Origin: Myxococcales bacterium | GTDB taxonomy: Bacteria; Myxococcota; Myxococcia; Myxococcales; JAJYLH01 | DNA length: 64,000 bases | Reading direction: 5' to 3' | Assembly (NCBI GenBank): GCA_021787845.1 | Contig: JAJYLH010000014.1 | Coordinates: 1 to 64,000 of the forward strand | In this document: in pieces, positions 7,313-16,766 of the stretch | How positions within the stretch are numbered: position 1 is the first letter of the stretch | Layout of the letters: each line of letters opens with the position of its first letter | Notes under the pieces: generated by a model | Database searches by the model: none | What the model was told of the DNA's origin: nothing | The model's input: only the letters and a program-made list of their open reading frames with translations | Made by a program: the position numbers and the translations under genes

Positions 7313-8440
7313 ATGGTGCCTTCGATGCCTGCTGAGTCCGGGCGGTTCGCGGAACGGCTCGGGTCGCTCGGGCGGGTCGTCCAGTGGGGCGTCCACGAGC
7401 TCGAGCTGGCCGCGCTCCGGCGCGCGCATCCTCTGCGCTACCTCTTCCTCGAGGTCACCCGCCGCTGCAACTTGCAGTGCGCCTACTGCGGCAGCTCCTG
7501 CGGGCCCGAGATCGAGCGCGACGAGCTCTCCATCGACCAGTGGAAGGAGGTCGTCCAGCAGATCGCCCGCGACTTCGAGGCGCCCCAGGTGATGGTGGCG
7601 ATTACCGGCGGCGAGCCGCTGATGAAGAAGGGCGTCATCGACCTGATGGCGGAGATCGATCGGCTCGGGTTTCCCTTCGGGATGGTGACCAACGGGCATC
7701 TGGTCTCCGCCAAGACCGCGGAGAAGCTCGTCGCCGCCGGCATCGATTCGATCACGCTCTCGATGGACGCGCCCCGTGCGCTCAACGACGAGCTGCGTGG
7801 CGCCGGCAGCGGCGAGGCGGTCGCGAAGGCGGTCGAGAACCTGCGCGCCGCGGGCTACCAGGGGATTCTCGAAATCTTCAGCACCGTGACGACGCCGGCG
7901 CTCGCCGAGCTCGGGCGGATGCGCGACCAGGTCGCGAAGATGCGCATCTCCCGCTGGCGGGTGTCGCCGGTGATGCCCATCGGGCGCGCCGCCCAGCGGC
8001 CGGACCTGGTGCCCGACGCCGCGGGCGTCCGCCGCCTGCTGGAGTTCGTTCGCACGTCCCGCGAGGACGGCCTCTTGCCGGTGCCCGAGTCCTGCGAGGA
8101 AGGTTTCCTCGGCCGGCGCTACGAAGGCAAGGTCCGTCCCTACCTCTGGGCGTGCCTCTCCGGCATCACCGTCGGCGGCATCCTCTGCGACGGCCGCATC
8201 GGCGCCTGCCCCGAGCTCGCCGACGCGTTCGTCCAGGGCGACGTCAAGCGCGAGCGGTTTCGCGACGTGTGGGAGAGCCGCTATCAGGCCCTGCGCGACC
8301 GCTCCTGGGCCACGAACGGGATTTGCCACGATTGCGAAGAGCTCCGTCGCTGCCAGGGCGGCGCGCTCCACCTCTACCGCTCGCAGGACGAAGAGCCGCT
8401 GCGCTGCCTCTACCAGATGGCGGTCGCCGGTCAGCCGTGA
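7313..8440 (+). CDS. Radical SAM/SPASM-domain enzyme
   Basis: About 375 aa from the ATG at 7313; an ATG at 7325 is also possible. The radical SAM cluster motif is TRRCNLQCAYC at residues ~49-59 (CxxxCxxC), followed by the GGEP motif (ITGGEPLMKKG). The C-terminal ~110 residues contain further cysteines (WACLSG, GACPEL, ICHDCEELRRCQGG, LRCLYQ) typical of a SPASM domain binding extra Fe-S clusters. Such enzymes modify peptides, maturate other enzymes or, in PqqE/NirJ-like groups, build cofactors. The substrate is not identifiable. Four Cys-rich peptides lie just upstream but have lipoprotein signals, unusual for RiPP precursors. Confidence 0.88.
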   Translation: MVPSMPAESGRFAERLGSLGRVVQWGVHELELAALRRAHPLRYLFLEVTRRCNLQCAYCGSSCGPEIERDELSIDQWKEVVQQIARDFEAPQVMVAITGGEPLMKKGVIDLMAEIDRLGFPFGMVTNGHLVSAKTAEKLVAAGIDSITLSMDAPRALNDELRGAGSGEAVAKAVENLRAAGYQGILEIFSTVTTPALAELGRMRDQVAKMRISRWRVSPVMPIGRAAQRPDLVPDAAGVRRLLEFVRTSREDGLLPVPESCEEGFLGRRYEGKVRPYLWACLSGITVGGILCDGRIGACPELADAFVQGDVKRERFRDVWESRYQALRDRSWATNGICHDCEELRRCQGGALHLYRSQDEEPLRCLYQMAVAGQP

Positions 8441-8632
8441 AGGGGTATCTCCTTCGTTCAGCTTCAGCGCGGGCTCTTCTCCCGTGGCACGGGCGTCCTC
8501 GCCCGTGGCCGCTTGGAGATCTGCCATGCCGGCGGTTCGGCGAGGCTTCCACGGGCGAGGACGCCCGTGCCACAGGAAAATGGGAGCCGGGCACCAACCT
8601 GAACGAAGCCGATACCCCCTCAGCCGTGAAGG
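8440..8632. repeat. Composite miniature inverted-repeat element
   Basis: The 455-bp gap 8441-8895 contains no gene. It holds a nested palindrome. The outer arms pair aggggtatc...cttcgttcag (from 8440) with its complement near 8598-8630. The inner arms, 8484-8507 and 8550-8573, are perfect inverted copies of gtggcacgggcgtcctcgcc(cgtg), and each arm is itself a hairpin. Copies of the inner part occur at ~39699-39797 and ~47266-47362, with a degenerate half at ~51577. The rest of the gap (8633-8895) shows nothing clear and probably contains the promoter of the long operon. Confidence 0.8.
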
Positions 8633-8895
8633 CGCGGCGCTGCCTTCCAGAATTCGCCTCGCCGGTGTTCCCGCTCAGCCCGAGCCCTTCGGCAAGCGCA
8701 GGATGTCGATTCGTCGGATGGCTCGGAGGCGCCATCCGTCGCGCATCGCCGTTCGCCCGTCCCCGCGAGCGAGGTTGGCGCGTCGACATTTCTTGACGGC
8801 ACCGTCAACATTTCGCGATGGACCGGTGTCAAGAGCAGCGCTCTCCTGTCGAACCTGTGCGGCGGGGGACAGTGTGTGTCGGGAGATCGGAAGCC

Positions 8896-9666
8896 ATGAT
8901 GGACCGAACTCGCTCGTGGCGGTCGCCCGTCGTCCTCGCAGCGGCGGTCAGCTTCGCCCTCGCGTGCGCGCCGGCGGGCACCGCCCCACCACCGGCCTGC
9001 ATCGACACCTGCCAGTCCACCGGCGCCCAGTGCGGCGAGGTCTGCGGCGTCTCCTGCGGCACGTGTCCCGGCGCCGGAGTCTGCCGAGAGGGCCGTTGCG
9101 TCTGCACCCCGCAGTGCGCGGGCAAGAGCTGCACCGACTCCGACGGCTGCGGCGGCACCTGCGGTCCCTGCGACGCCGACGTGACTTGCAAGGATTGCAA
9201 GCTGCGCCTCGTGCGGGTGGACCAGACCATCGTCCTCGGCGAAATCTCCCGCGCCACCATCGCGCTCGAATCGACCGCCACCGGACCCGACCCGCGCCTC
9301 GCGGACGTCCGCGTCGCCGTCGACCCGCCGATGGAGCTCCAGACCATCGAACCGGGACCACCGCTTCAGGCGGCCGGCAAGCGCCTCTACCGCTTCACCG
9401 AAACGAACCTGCCCTACTTCCAACTCGCCGACGGGAGCTTCCAGCTTCTCGTCTTCTCGCAGGACAAGGCGCTCTCCATCGACCCTGGTCGCTGGCTCAC
9501 GATGACCTTCGCGCGTCCACCCGGCGCGCACGGACCCGCGTACAAGACGGTCAGGTTCCACCTGGTCCACCGCGCACAGACCCTCGCGCCCATCGCGTCG
9601 GACGATGCGCTCCAAACGGGAGCCTGGGACGCGCCGCTCGCGATTTCCGCGGAGGCCCAGCCATGA
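8896..9666 (+). CDS. Cys-rich lipoprotein with C-terminal cohesin-like domain (operon gene 1)
   Basis: About 256 aa. Signal sequence MMDRTRSWRSPVVLAAAVSF with lipobox LAC. Residues ~30-95 carry a dense cysteine segment (CGEVCGVSCGTCPGAGVC, CTDSDGCGGTCGPC). Residues ~105-256 form a predicted beta-sandwich with cohesin-like spacing: an extracellular V-x-V strand pattern, FQLLVFSQDKALSIDPG and WLTMTFARPP. A second lipoprotein of similar plan is encoded at 23123. The stop codon overlaps the next start (ATGA), so it heads a translationally coupled series. The cohesin assignment is an inference from pattern; profile comparison would be needed. Confidence 0.7.
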   Translation: MMDRTRSWRSPVVLAAAVSFALACAPAGTAPPPACIDTCQSTGAQCGEVCGVSCGTCPGAGVCREGRCVCTPQCAGKSCTDSDGCGGTCGPCDADVTCKDCKLRLVRVDQTIVLGEISRATIALESTATGPDPRLADVRVAVDPPMELQTIEPGPPLQAAGKRLYRFTETNLPYFQLADGSFQLLVFSQDKALSIDPGRWLTMTFARPPGAHGPAYKTVRFHLVHRAQTLAPIASDDALQTGAWDAPLAISAEAQP

Positions 9667-12600
9667 GCCGCCTCGCGTGTTACGTGGTGCCGCTCCTCCT
9701 TCTCGTGCCCGCGGTGGCGCACGCGCGGCCGCTGTCGCTCGAGGAGATCGACACGCTGTCCGGGTGGCTCGACTGCAACGACGCCTGCGACGCGGGCCCG
9801 GCCGACAACGCTCAGGTCTGTCATCAGGCTTGCGGGCCGTCGCAGGACATCTGGGAGAAGGACGGGGTGCCGCCGGTCACCCGAAACGATCTCTACCTCG
9901 CCAAGCTGGAGTACGCGGACGCCGGCCGCGGCACCGAAATCTGCTACCGCGACAATGGCGCGGTGGTGGTGCCGGCGGCTCTGTGTCCCGGAGCGCTCTG
10001 CCTGAGCACGCCGGCGTGCTCGGCCTCCGACTGCGCCCAGCCCGAGGATTCGCGGCCGACCAACTGTCCCGACCTCGTGTGCCAGGCGATGCCCACCCGC
10101 GACGCCGCGAGCTGCGCCGACGACGGCGACGGCCTCCCGCAGTGGATCAAGGACTACGCCGGAAGCCAGGGCATGGCCGCCGGCGGGCCTTGTCAGACCG
10201 ACGCCGACTGCGATTTCCGTCACGCGTGTGGCCTCGATCCCAACTCGCAACTTCCGCTCTGCCTGCCTCGCCAGTGCAACGGCGCGTGTACCGCGTTCCA
10301 CCTGGAGCTGGAGTCGGCGGACGATCAACAGGCGCTCGTCCATGTCTTCTACGACTACTCGCCGATTCCCGCGCGCGTCCTGGACCTGCACATCGACTAC
10401 GACCGGCAAAACCTGCTCCTGCAGGACGCGCGGCCGCTGCCGAACTTGACCGCTTTCGGCAAGCAGCTCGCGGTGGAGCACACCTCGACCGGCGAGCTGC
10501 GGCTGACCGTCTACGACCCCGCGTCGTCCAGTCCGATTCCGACCGGACCCATCGTCGAGCTGGTCTTCCAGCGCATCGGCGATGGCGCCGCGAACGTCTC
10601 GTTCTCCACCGACCCCACGGCGATGACCGACGCCATCGCTCCGCTCCAGGGAGATCAGAACCGGCAGAACGATCTGTCGGACCGCATCTTGTGGGGCGCG
10701 CCGGTGACCATTCCCGCGCGTTCCGAGGAGCAGAACCAACGGCTCCTGCTCTGGTACGGCTTCGAGAGCGCGGACGCGCCGCAGTCCTACTCCAACGTGC
10801 CCGATGCGACCGCGCTGTGCGCCGAGGTCCCGACCTGCGCGCTGGAGACCGATCCGCAGCAGAAGGCCATCATCACCGCGCGGCTCGCGGCGCTCCAAGA
10901 AGGCACGGTCTCGACGGCCGGACGCATCGACGGGGTCGTGCGCGACGGCGCCTACCTCGATGGCACGGGCGACCACTTGGAGCTGCCGGTGCAGGTCTTG
11001 AGCCCGCTCGTCGCGTCGGGTCAGAGCTTCTCCTATTCGATGTGGTTCTACACCGAAGGAGACACGTCCGCCGACACCGCCGGCGAGCCGCAGATTCTCT
11101 TCAGCCACAACGGTCCCGACGAGCGTACCCACTTCGGGCTCGTCGTCGACTTCGCGCCGGACGACACGGCGAGCGTCTCGTTCTTCGCGGGCGATCTCGC
11201 GGCGGGCTACCACGTGGCGCGCACGACGATGGCCAAAGGACTAGCGCTGCGCACCTGGCACAACGTCGGCTTCACCCTCGATGCCGCGACCGGCGTCGTG
11301 AACCTCTACTTCGACGGCGCGGCCGCGGGCTCGACGCAGCTCACGACCGTTCCGCCTTCCATCGTCTGTCCGGCGTTCGCGAACGGCAGCGACGTCATCC
11401 TCCACCAGGAGGGCGACTTCATGGGAGGCCAGCCGCCCGAGGCCGTCTGGTACGCGGACCGGCAGAACGGGCTGTTCTCTGTCCGCCGCACCGATCCGAA
11501 CGGGCTACAGACGATGCCCGTCGTCAGCGACCCGGCGCACAACTTCCGCGACATCGACGTGAGCCCCGCCCTCGGGCTCATCGCCTACAGCTCCGACGTG
11601 AGCGGCTCGAGCGAAATCTGGATTGCCGACCTCGACGGCTCCAACGCGACGCAAGTGACGAAGGGCTTCGGCGACCAGTCGCGCGGCATCGAGGCGCGCC
11701 GTCCGAGGTGGGCGCCCGACGGCTCGGGGCTCATCTTCGAGAGCAACGTCTACAGCGTGCCCGACGAGCACAACACGAGCCGCGGCTACCAGCTCTACTT
11801 CGTCGGGTTCGACCCGGTGAACCGCGTCGTCTCCACCGACCTCGACGGGGGCGTCAAGGTCGCCCAGCTCGACTACGACGCGCTGCTCGCGAGCCAGAGC
11901 ATCGGGGCGGTCCAGCTCACGCGGTCCGACGGCAATCATCAGAACGCCTTCTGGGTCCACGGCCGCGGCGTTGGTGGGGTGCGCGGCAGGGTGCTCTTCG
12001 ATTCTTCCGACAGCTCGTTCGAGGGACACCAGGTGACCTGGCTCGACATCCCGCAGAACATTCGCGACTCCACCGTGACGCCGGTGACGGGGCTTTCGAC
12101 GAGCGCCGAGGAAGCGCGGCTCCTCGCGGCGTTCCGGCAGGCGCGCCCGGGCGCGACGCCGCCGGAGGTCGTCGAGGTCCTCTACGACAAGAGCACCACT
12201 CGGTACGCGGCATCGACCCAGTATGCGGCCGACGCGGTCGAAGGAGGTTCGACGGCGACGGTAAGCGTCCGGTTCACGCCGAGCGGGTACGACCCCAACT
12301 GCTGGGACACGAACCACAACCACGTCAAGGACGCCAACGAGGACTTGAATCACGACGGCGCCTGGGACGTGAAGGACTGCTACCCGAACGAGATCCACGA
12401 CCTCTACGTCGCGTTCGATCCGAGCACCTATCAGCCGCGCCTCCAGCCGGCGGACACGGCCGCGGCGGCGCAGGGCACCGTCGAGGCGGCCTTGGGCAAG
12501 CAACTCGTGTTGACGGAGCAGGATGGCTTGACCGGCTCGTTCGTCCGCGTGGAGGTGAAGACCGCCGACGGTGACGCGACGCCGCTCACGCCGGGATTGC

Positions 12601-15600
12601 TCGCGACGCTGAAGTTCGATCGCATCGAGTCCGGAACCGCTTCGCCAGCCTTCGCGGCGGACCAGCGCAAGCACGATTCGAAGCCCTTCGTCGCGAACCT
12701 CTCCACGGGCGCTGCGCCCACGGCGGTCGACCTCGCGGGGCTGCTCGATGATGTCGAGACAGGCGTCTTCTCCCCGGACGGCTCGCGGCTGCTCCTCTAT
12801 GGCACCAGCAACTCGCGGCCGCAGCTCGTGCGTAGCGCCTCGCTCACGACGCTCGCCGGCGGCACGCGCGTCGGCGCGCAGCCCGAGGACATCGAGGGAC
12901 TGACCTGGGTTCGGGAAGATCGCTACTACCCGTGCAACTGGGTCGGCGCCTATCTGAACCCGTCGAGCAAGCAGTACACGATGGCCCTGCACGGTGGCAT
13001 CGACGAGGTCAAGGTGTGGGCCGGCCTGCGTTCGCCCGAGGCGTTCGTCTCCGACGCGGCCGAGGGCTTCGAGCGACTCACGAAGGACGGCCGCGCGGGC
13101 CAGGTGCCATCGCTCCTTCCTTCCTGCGGAACCTCGAATCTCGACTGCCCGCCGTACTACGCCTGCGTCAACGCTCAATGCGTGATGGTCGCGTGCGACC
13201 CGAACGACGCCTACGCCTGCTCGACCACCGGGGGCCGTTGCTCGATGCGACCGGCCTCGACGAAGCAGGAGAATCCGGGCTACGGCTTCGTGTGCTCGAG
13301 CGATTGCGCGAGCGACCAACAGTGCTTCACGCAGACCTGCCTCAACGGTCCCTGCCGGTTCTGCGACACCGCGACCTCGACCTGCATGGAGTGTCGCAAC
13401 ACGACCGAGGACTACGGCTCGTTCCAGATCAGCACCGTGCAAGGCTGTCCCGATTCCAACGACTACTACTGCGACCACGGCGCCTGCCTCACCGAGTGCT
13501 TCGCGAACCAGGACGGGCACTCCGTGCCGCTGTGCGATCCGACGCTGGAGTACTGCTCGCACGGCCGGTGCGTGCTCCGAGACTGGGACTGGTCCGACTT
13601 CGCGCCCGCGTCGTTCGGCGGGCTGACCGAGACCGTCTACGCCAAGCTGCCGGACGGCATCCGGCGCACGGTGGCGCTGGGCGAGATGGAGCCGGTGACC
13701 ATCAAGGCGTACGGCATCGGCGACCGCGGCATTCCGCCGGAGCTGGTGGTCGAGGGCAAGCTCGAAGGCCAAGACGGAGCCCTGTACGGCGGCGACTGGT
13801 TCCGCATCGGGAAAGTCTTCGTGGACAACCGCACGCAGATCGAGGCGGAGGCAAACCCGTACGTCTTCGAGGTGCCGCATCCGATCACCTCGCTGCGGGC
13901 GCGGCTCATCGACTCGCCCTACCGCAACCTCGACTACGCCTCCGATGGCTTGGGTGCGGCCGACAAGGATTTCTGCCTGAACGATCTGGCGCTCTCGGCG
14001 GCCCGAGGCGGCGGCACGCCCGACCCAGCGCTCTGCCACGAACGGCCGCCCGGAAGCTCGTTCTACCTCGGCTACGACGGGGACATTCCCGACTACGTCG
14101 GCAACCTCGACTGCATCGACCACAGCGACACGGATTGCCAGAACCTCTCCGATCCGCTGCGCGAGTATCTGCCCGGCGGCTACCCCGCGGTGATCATCAC
14201 CGAAGCCGACGTCGGAAGCGCCCTCGCGCCGATTTCCACGAACATGGCTTGCTCGTACGAAGGCACGACCTCGCCCGTCGAGCCGGGCACCGGCCGCCAG
14301 CGCATGCTCTATTACGGGGATGTCACGAAGGAAGACTCGCCCGCGACGACGGCCTTCTGCGCCGGCGGCAACTGCACGCCTTCGGGCCTCATCGACTTCA
14401 CCGCGGCGACCGGCGGCGGCTACGGAATCCTCAACTGCAACTACAACGACGGCAACGGCACGCTCGCGGACGTCGAGTTCAGCGTGCCTCCGTACGTCCA
14501 GGGCTTCACGAACGGCACCATCACCGAGACCGCCAACGCCTGCACGGTGGAGCTGGACCAGAACCGCACCGAGCTCTGCTACGAAGCGATGGGCGGCGAC
14601 ATCTCCATCGACCCGCTGAACGACGACGTCAGTGTGTTCCAGACGCTCGAGTTCTCGATTCCGAAGGGCTTCGCCGACGACCAGGGCTTCACGAGCGCCG
14701 CGCTGCCGAGCTATCCATTGACCGCGACCGTGTCCGGCCTCACCTCGGGCAGCGTCGTGGTCTCCGACGGCGCCGAGCAGGTGACGCTGACCTCCTCGCG
14801 CCCGAGCGCGGCCTTCCCGACGCCGATCGGTCAAGGGAAGCGATTCGCGCTGTCCATCGTCTCGCAGCCCTCGTCTTCGGCGAATGTCTTCTGCGCGGTG
14901 GACGCGACGAGCGGTTCGGGCAACATGCCGTCCGGTGGCACGACCGCGAAAGTCGATTGCGGTCCGGTGGTCTATCTGAGCGGCACCGCCGACGGCATTC
15001 AGGGCGACCGCGCGCTCTTGCACTTGACGACCGATCAGTACGTGGCCGGGAGCATGGTCGCGATGAACGGCCGCTTCGACCTCGCGGTCAGCCGGAACGG
15101 CACGTTCCAGTTCGCGGCTCCGTTGCTCCAGGGCGTCGGCTGGACCGCAACCATCGAGAGCGCGCCGCGGGCTCCGACCGAAACGTGTACGCTCGCGCCG
15201 TCCAGCGGCACGATGCCGGCCGGCGGCGAGAGCGACCTCGTCCTGCACTGCGACATCGTCAAGCCGCGCGTCCTGGGCGGCACGCTCACCGGTCTACCCA
15301 CGGGCGATTCGATCACGCTCTCGAACTCGGCGACCAGCGAATCGCTGCCCTTGAGCGCCGACGGCGCGTTTTCGTTCGCCCAGAAGGTCGCGCCGGGCAA
15401 GGCGTATGCCGTGAGAATCTCCGCCGGCCCTTCGACGACCGGCGTCACGTGCGCCATCAGCAACGCCACCGGGACCATGCCGAACCAGGACGTCGCGAGC
15501 CTCGCGGTGAGCTGCTCGTCGCGGCAGACCTACCTCGTTTCCGCGACGACGACCGGACTCGAAGGAAAGAACCTGACGCTCTCGCTCAACGGTGCGCAGA

Positions 15601-16766
15601 CGCTCGCCGTCGCGGCCGATGGAACGCAGAGCTTCTCCACCGAGCTCCTCGACGCGGCCTCCTACTCGGTCACTGTTGCCACGCAACCCAACCTGCCCGA
15701 TCAGACCTGCCAGGTCATCAGCGGCAGCGGCACCATCCAGGGCGCGAACGCCTCGGTGCAGGTCGTCTGCACCAAGGTGGATACGACGAAGCTGTTCGCC
15801 ATCGGCGGCATCGTGTCCGGTGTGTCCGGCGCCGGGTTGAAGCTCTCGAACAACGGCGCCGACAACGCCACCATCACCCAGAACGGCGCCTTCGCCTTCC
15901 CCACCCCGGCGACGACGGGCAGCCTCTACAACGTGACCGTGGCCCAGCAGCCGGTTTCGCCCGTGCAGTTGTGTACCGTCCAGAACGCCAGCGGAACGGT
16001 GGGGACTGCTGATGTCACGAATATCCAGGTGGCTTGCGTCGATGCCTCGGCGGTGAAGCTGGAGGTCGGCGCGATCAGCTCGGCGGCGATCGACATCCGG
16101 GCGGTACTGATCTCGCAGGACACCGGCAGGCTCGTCGCGCGCACCGCCGATGGGGCCAAGGTGCCCGCGGGCGGCGGCGACATCATCCTCGTCGACCCCA
16201 GCCATGCCGGCGATTCCAGCCCGCCGCCGGAGACGGCGTTCCCGGCAGGCAAGTACCAGCTCTACGCGCTCTTCAACGTGAACCAGACCAAGGACAGCCT
16301 GGGGCATCCCGTCTGGAGCCCCGGCGATCCGGGTGTGTCGATGAGCCTGACCACGACCGCGGGGCAGGAGACGGTGCAGTCGATTCAGGTCTCCGACTTC
16401 GTCGCGACCGTGGACCCGTCCATCAAGATGACCGGCGGCAGCCCTGGCGACACGAGCCCGGCGCATTGCTACTGGAGCTATCCGACCGGCAAGCCGCTGC
16501 CCCTGCCGCCCTGGAGCGACTCGCCGGTGGTGGCGACGGACCAGCTCACCTGTCCGGCGGGCGGAAAGTGCTGGACCGGCGGAGGAGTCACCAACATCAA
16601 CGAGCCCCTGGTTCCCGGCAAGTACGACCTCGCCTGCTGGGTCGACGTGGGCCAGGGCGGAACCGATCCCAACGGCGTCCTCGATTCCCCCGACTACGTG
16701 GGCGTCAAACCCGGGGTAAGTGTCACCGCCGCCCAGGTGTCGGTCAGCCTGGTGGGTGCACCATGA
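9663..16766 (+). CDS. 2367-aa secreted multidomain protein: cohesin-like, LamG, beta-propeller, Ig-like repeats (operon gene 2)
   Basis: Signal peptide 1-21 (LLLLVPAVAHA). In order: a Cys-rich segment (~33-210); a cohesin-like sandwich (~211-350; GPIVELVFQRIGDG); a LamG/concanavalin-like domain (~360-586; WYGFES, GDHLELPV, YSMWFYT, WHNVGFTLD, VNLYFDG); TolB/PD40-type propeller blades (~590-850; SEIWIADLDGSNATQVT, RRPRWAPDGSGLIFES); a D-rich calcium-binding-like stretch (~880-905; DTNHNHVKDANEDLNHDGAW) inside a second sandwich; more Cys-rich sequence (~1150-1310); an unassigned region; and five beta-sandwich repeats of ~85 aa (~1685-2130), each ending with a Cys in (I/V)xC after a SGTM/SGT motif. 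The frame upstream of the ATG at 9663 is spurious: the ATG overlaps the preceding stop and starts the signal peptide. Likely a surface-binding protein. Confidence 0.85.
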   Translation: MSRLACYVVPLLLLVPAVAHARPLSLEEIDTLSGWLDCNDACDAGPADNAQVCHQACGPSQDIWEKDGVPPVTRNDLYLAKLEYADAGRGTEICYRDNGAVVVPAALCPGALCLSTPACSASDCAQPEDSRPTNCPDLVCQAMPTRDAASCADDGDGLPQWIKDYAGSQGMAAGGPCQTDADCDFRHACGLDPNSQLPLCLPRQCNGACTAFHLELESADDQQALVHVFYDYSPIPARVLDLHIDYDRQNLLLQDARPLPNLTAFGKQLAVEHTSTGELRLTVYDPASSSPIPTGPIVELVFQRIGDGAANVSFSTDPTAMTDAIAPLQGDQNRQNDLSDRILWGAPVTIPARSEEQNQRLLLWYGFESADAPQSYSNVPDATALCAEVPTCALETDPQQKAIITARLAALQEGTVSTAGRIDGVVRDGAYLDGTGDHLELPVQVLSPLVASGQSFSYSMWFYTEGDTSADTAGEPQILFSHNGPDERTHFGLVVDFAPDDTASVSFFAGDLAAGYHVARTTMAKGLALRTWHNVGFTLDAATGVVNLYFDGAAAGSTQLTTVPPSIVCPAFANGSDVILHQEGDFMGGQPPEAVWYADRQNGLFSVRRTDPNGLQTMPVVSDPAHNFRDIDVSPALGLIAYSSDVSGSSEIWIADLDGSNATQVTKGFGDQSRGIEARRPRWAPDGSGLIFESNVYSVPDEHNTSRGYQLYFVGFDPVNRVVSTDLDGGVKVAQLDYDALLASQSIGAVQLTRSDGNHQNAFWVHGRGVGGVRGRVLFDSSDSSFEGHQVTWLDIPQNIRDSTVTPVTGLSTSAEEARLLAAFRQARPGATPPEVVEVLYDKSTTRYAASTQYAADAVEGGSTATVSVRFTPSGYDPNCWDTNHNHVKDANEDLNHDGAWDVKDCYPNEIHDLYVAFDPSTYQPRLQPADTAAAAQGTVEAALGKQLVLTEQDGLTGSFVRVEVKTADGDATPLTPGLLATLKFDRIESGTASPAFAADQRKHDSKPFVANLSTGAAPTAVDLAGLLDDVETGVFSPDGSRLLLYGTSNSRPQLVRSASLTTLAGGTRVGAQPEDIEGLTWVREDRYYPCNWVGAYLNPSSKQYTMALHGGIDEVKVWAGLRSPEAFVSDAAEGFERLTKDGRAGQVPSLLPSCGTSNLDCPPYYACVNAQCVMVACDPNDAYACSTTGGRCSMRPASTKQENPGYGFVCSSDCASDQQCFTQTCLNGPCRFCDTATSTCMECRNTTEDYGSFQISTVQGCPDSNDYYCDHGACLTECFANQDGHSVPLCDPTLEYCSHGRCVLRDWDWSDFAPASFGGLTETVYAKLPDGIRRTVALGEMEPVTIKAYGIGDRGIPPELVVEGKLEGQDGALYGGDWFRIGKVFVDNRTQIEAEANPYVFEVPHPITSLRARLIDSPYRNLDYASDGLGAADKDFCLNDLALSAARGGGTPDPALCHERPPGSSFYLGYDGDIPDYVGNLDCIDHSDTDCQNLSDPLREYLPGGYPAVIITEADVGSALAPISTNMACSYEGTTSPVEPGTGRQRMLYYGDVTKEDSPATTAFCAGGNCTPSGLIDFTAATGGGYGILNCNYNDGNGTLADVEFSVPPYVQGFTNGTITETANACTVELDQNRTELCYEAMGGDISIDPLNDDVSVFQTLEFSIPKGFADDQGFTSAALPSYPLTATVSGLTSGSVVVSDGAEQVTLTSSRPSAAFPTPIGQGKRFALSIVSQPSSSANVFCAVDATSGSGNMPSGGTTAKVDCGPVVYLSGTADGIQGDRALLHLTTDQYVAGSMVAMNGRFDLAVSRNGTFQFAAPLLQGVGWTATIESAPRAPTETCTLAPSSGTMPAGGESDLVLHCDIVKPRVLGGTLTGLPTGDSITLSNSATSESLPLSADGAFSFAQKVAPGKAYAVRISAGPSTTGVTCAISNATGTMPNQDVASLAVSCSSRQTYLVSATTTGLEGKNLTLSLNGAQTLAVAADGTQSFSTELLDAASYSVTVATQPNLPDQTCQVISGSGTIQGANASVQVVCTKVDTTKLFAIGGIVSGVSGAGLKLSNNGADNATITQNGAFAFPTPATTGSLYNVTVAQQPVSPVQLCTVQNASGTVGTADVTNIQVACVDASAVKLEVGAISSAAIDIRAVLISQDTGRLVARTADGAKVPAGGGDIILVDPSHAGDSSPPPETAFPAGKYQLYALFNVNQTKDSLGHPVWSPGDPGVSMSLTTTAGQETVQSIQVSDFVATVDPSIKMTGGSPGDTSPAHCYWSYPTGKPLPLPPWSDSPVVATDQLTCPAGGKCWTGGGVTNINEPLVPGKYDLACWVDVGQGGTDPNGVLDSPDYVGVKPGVSVTAAQVSVSLVGAP

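Noticed and set aside
9605-12574. 989-aa open frame on the plus strand in another phase
   Set aside because: Arg/Pro-rich frameshifted reading of the gene at 9663; no ribosome-binding site or domain.
11505-15248. 1247-aa open frame on the minus strand
   Set aside because: Antisense to the LamG/propeller protein. No recognisable domain, start signal or composition expected of a real protein.
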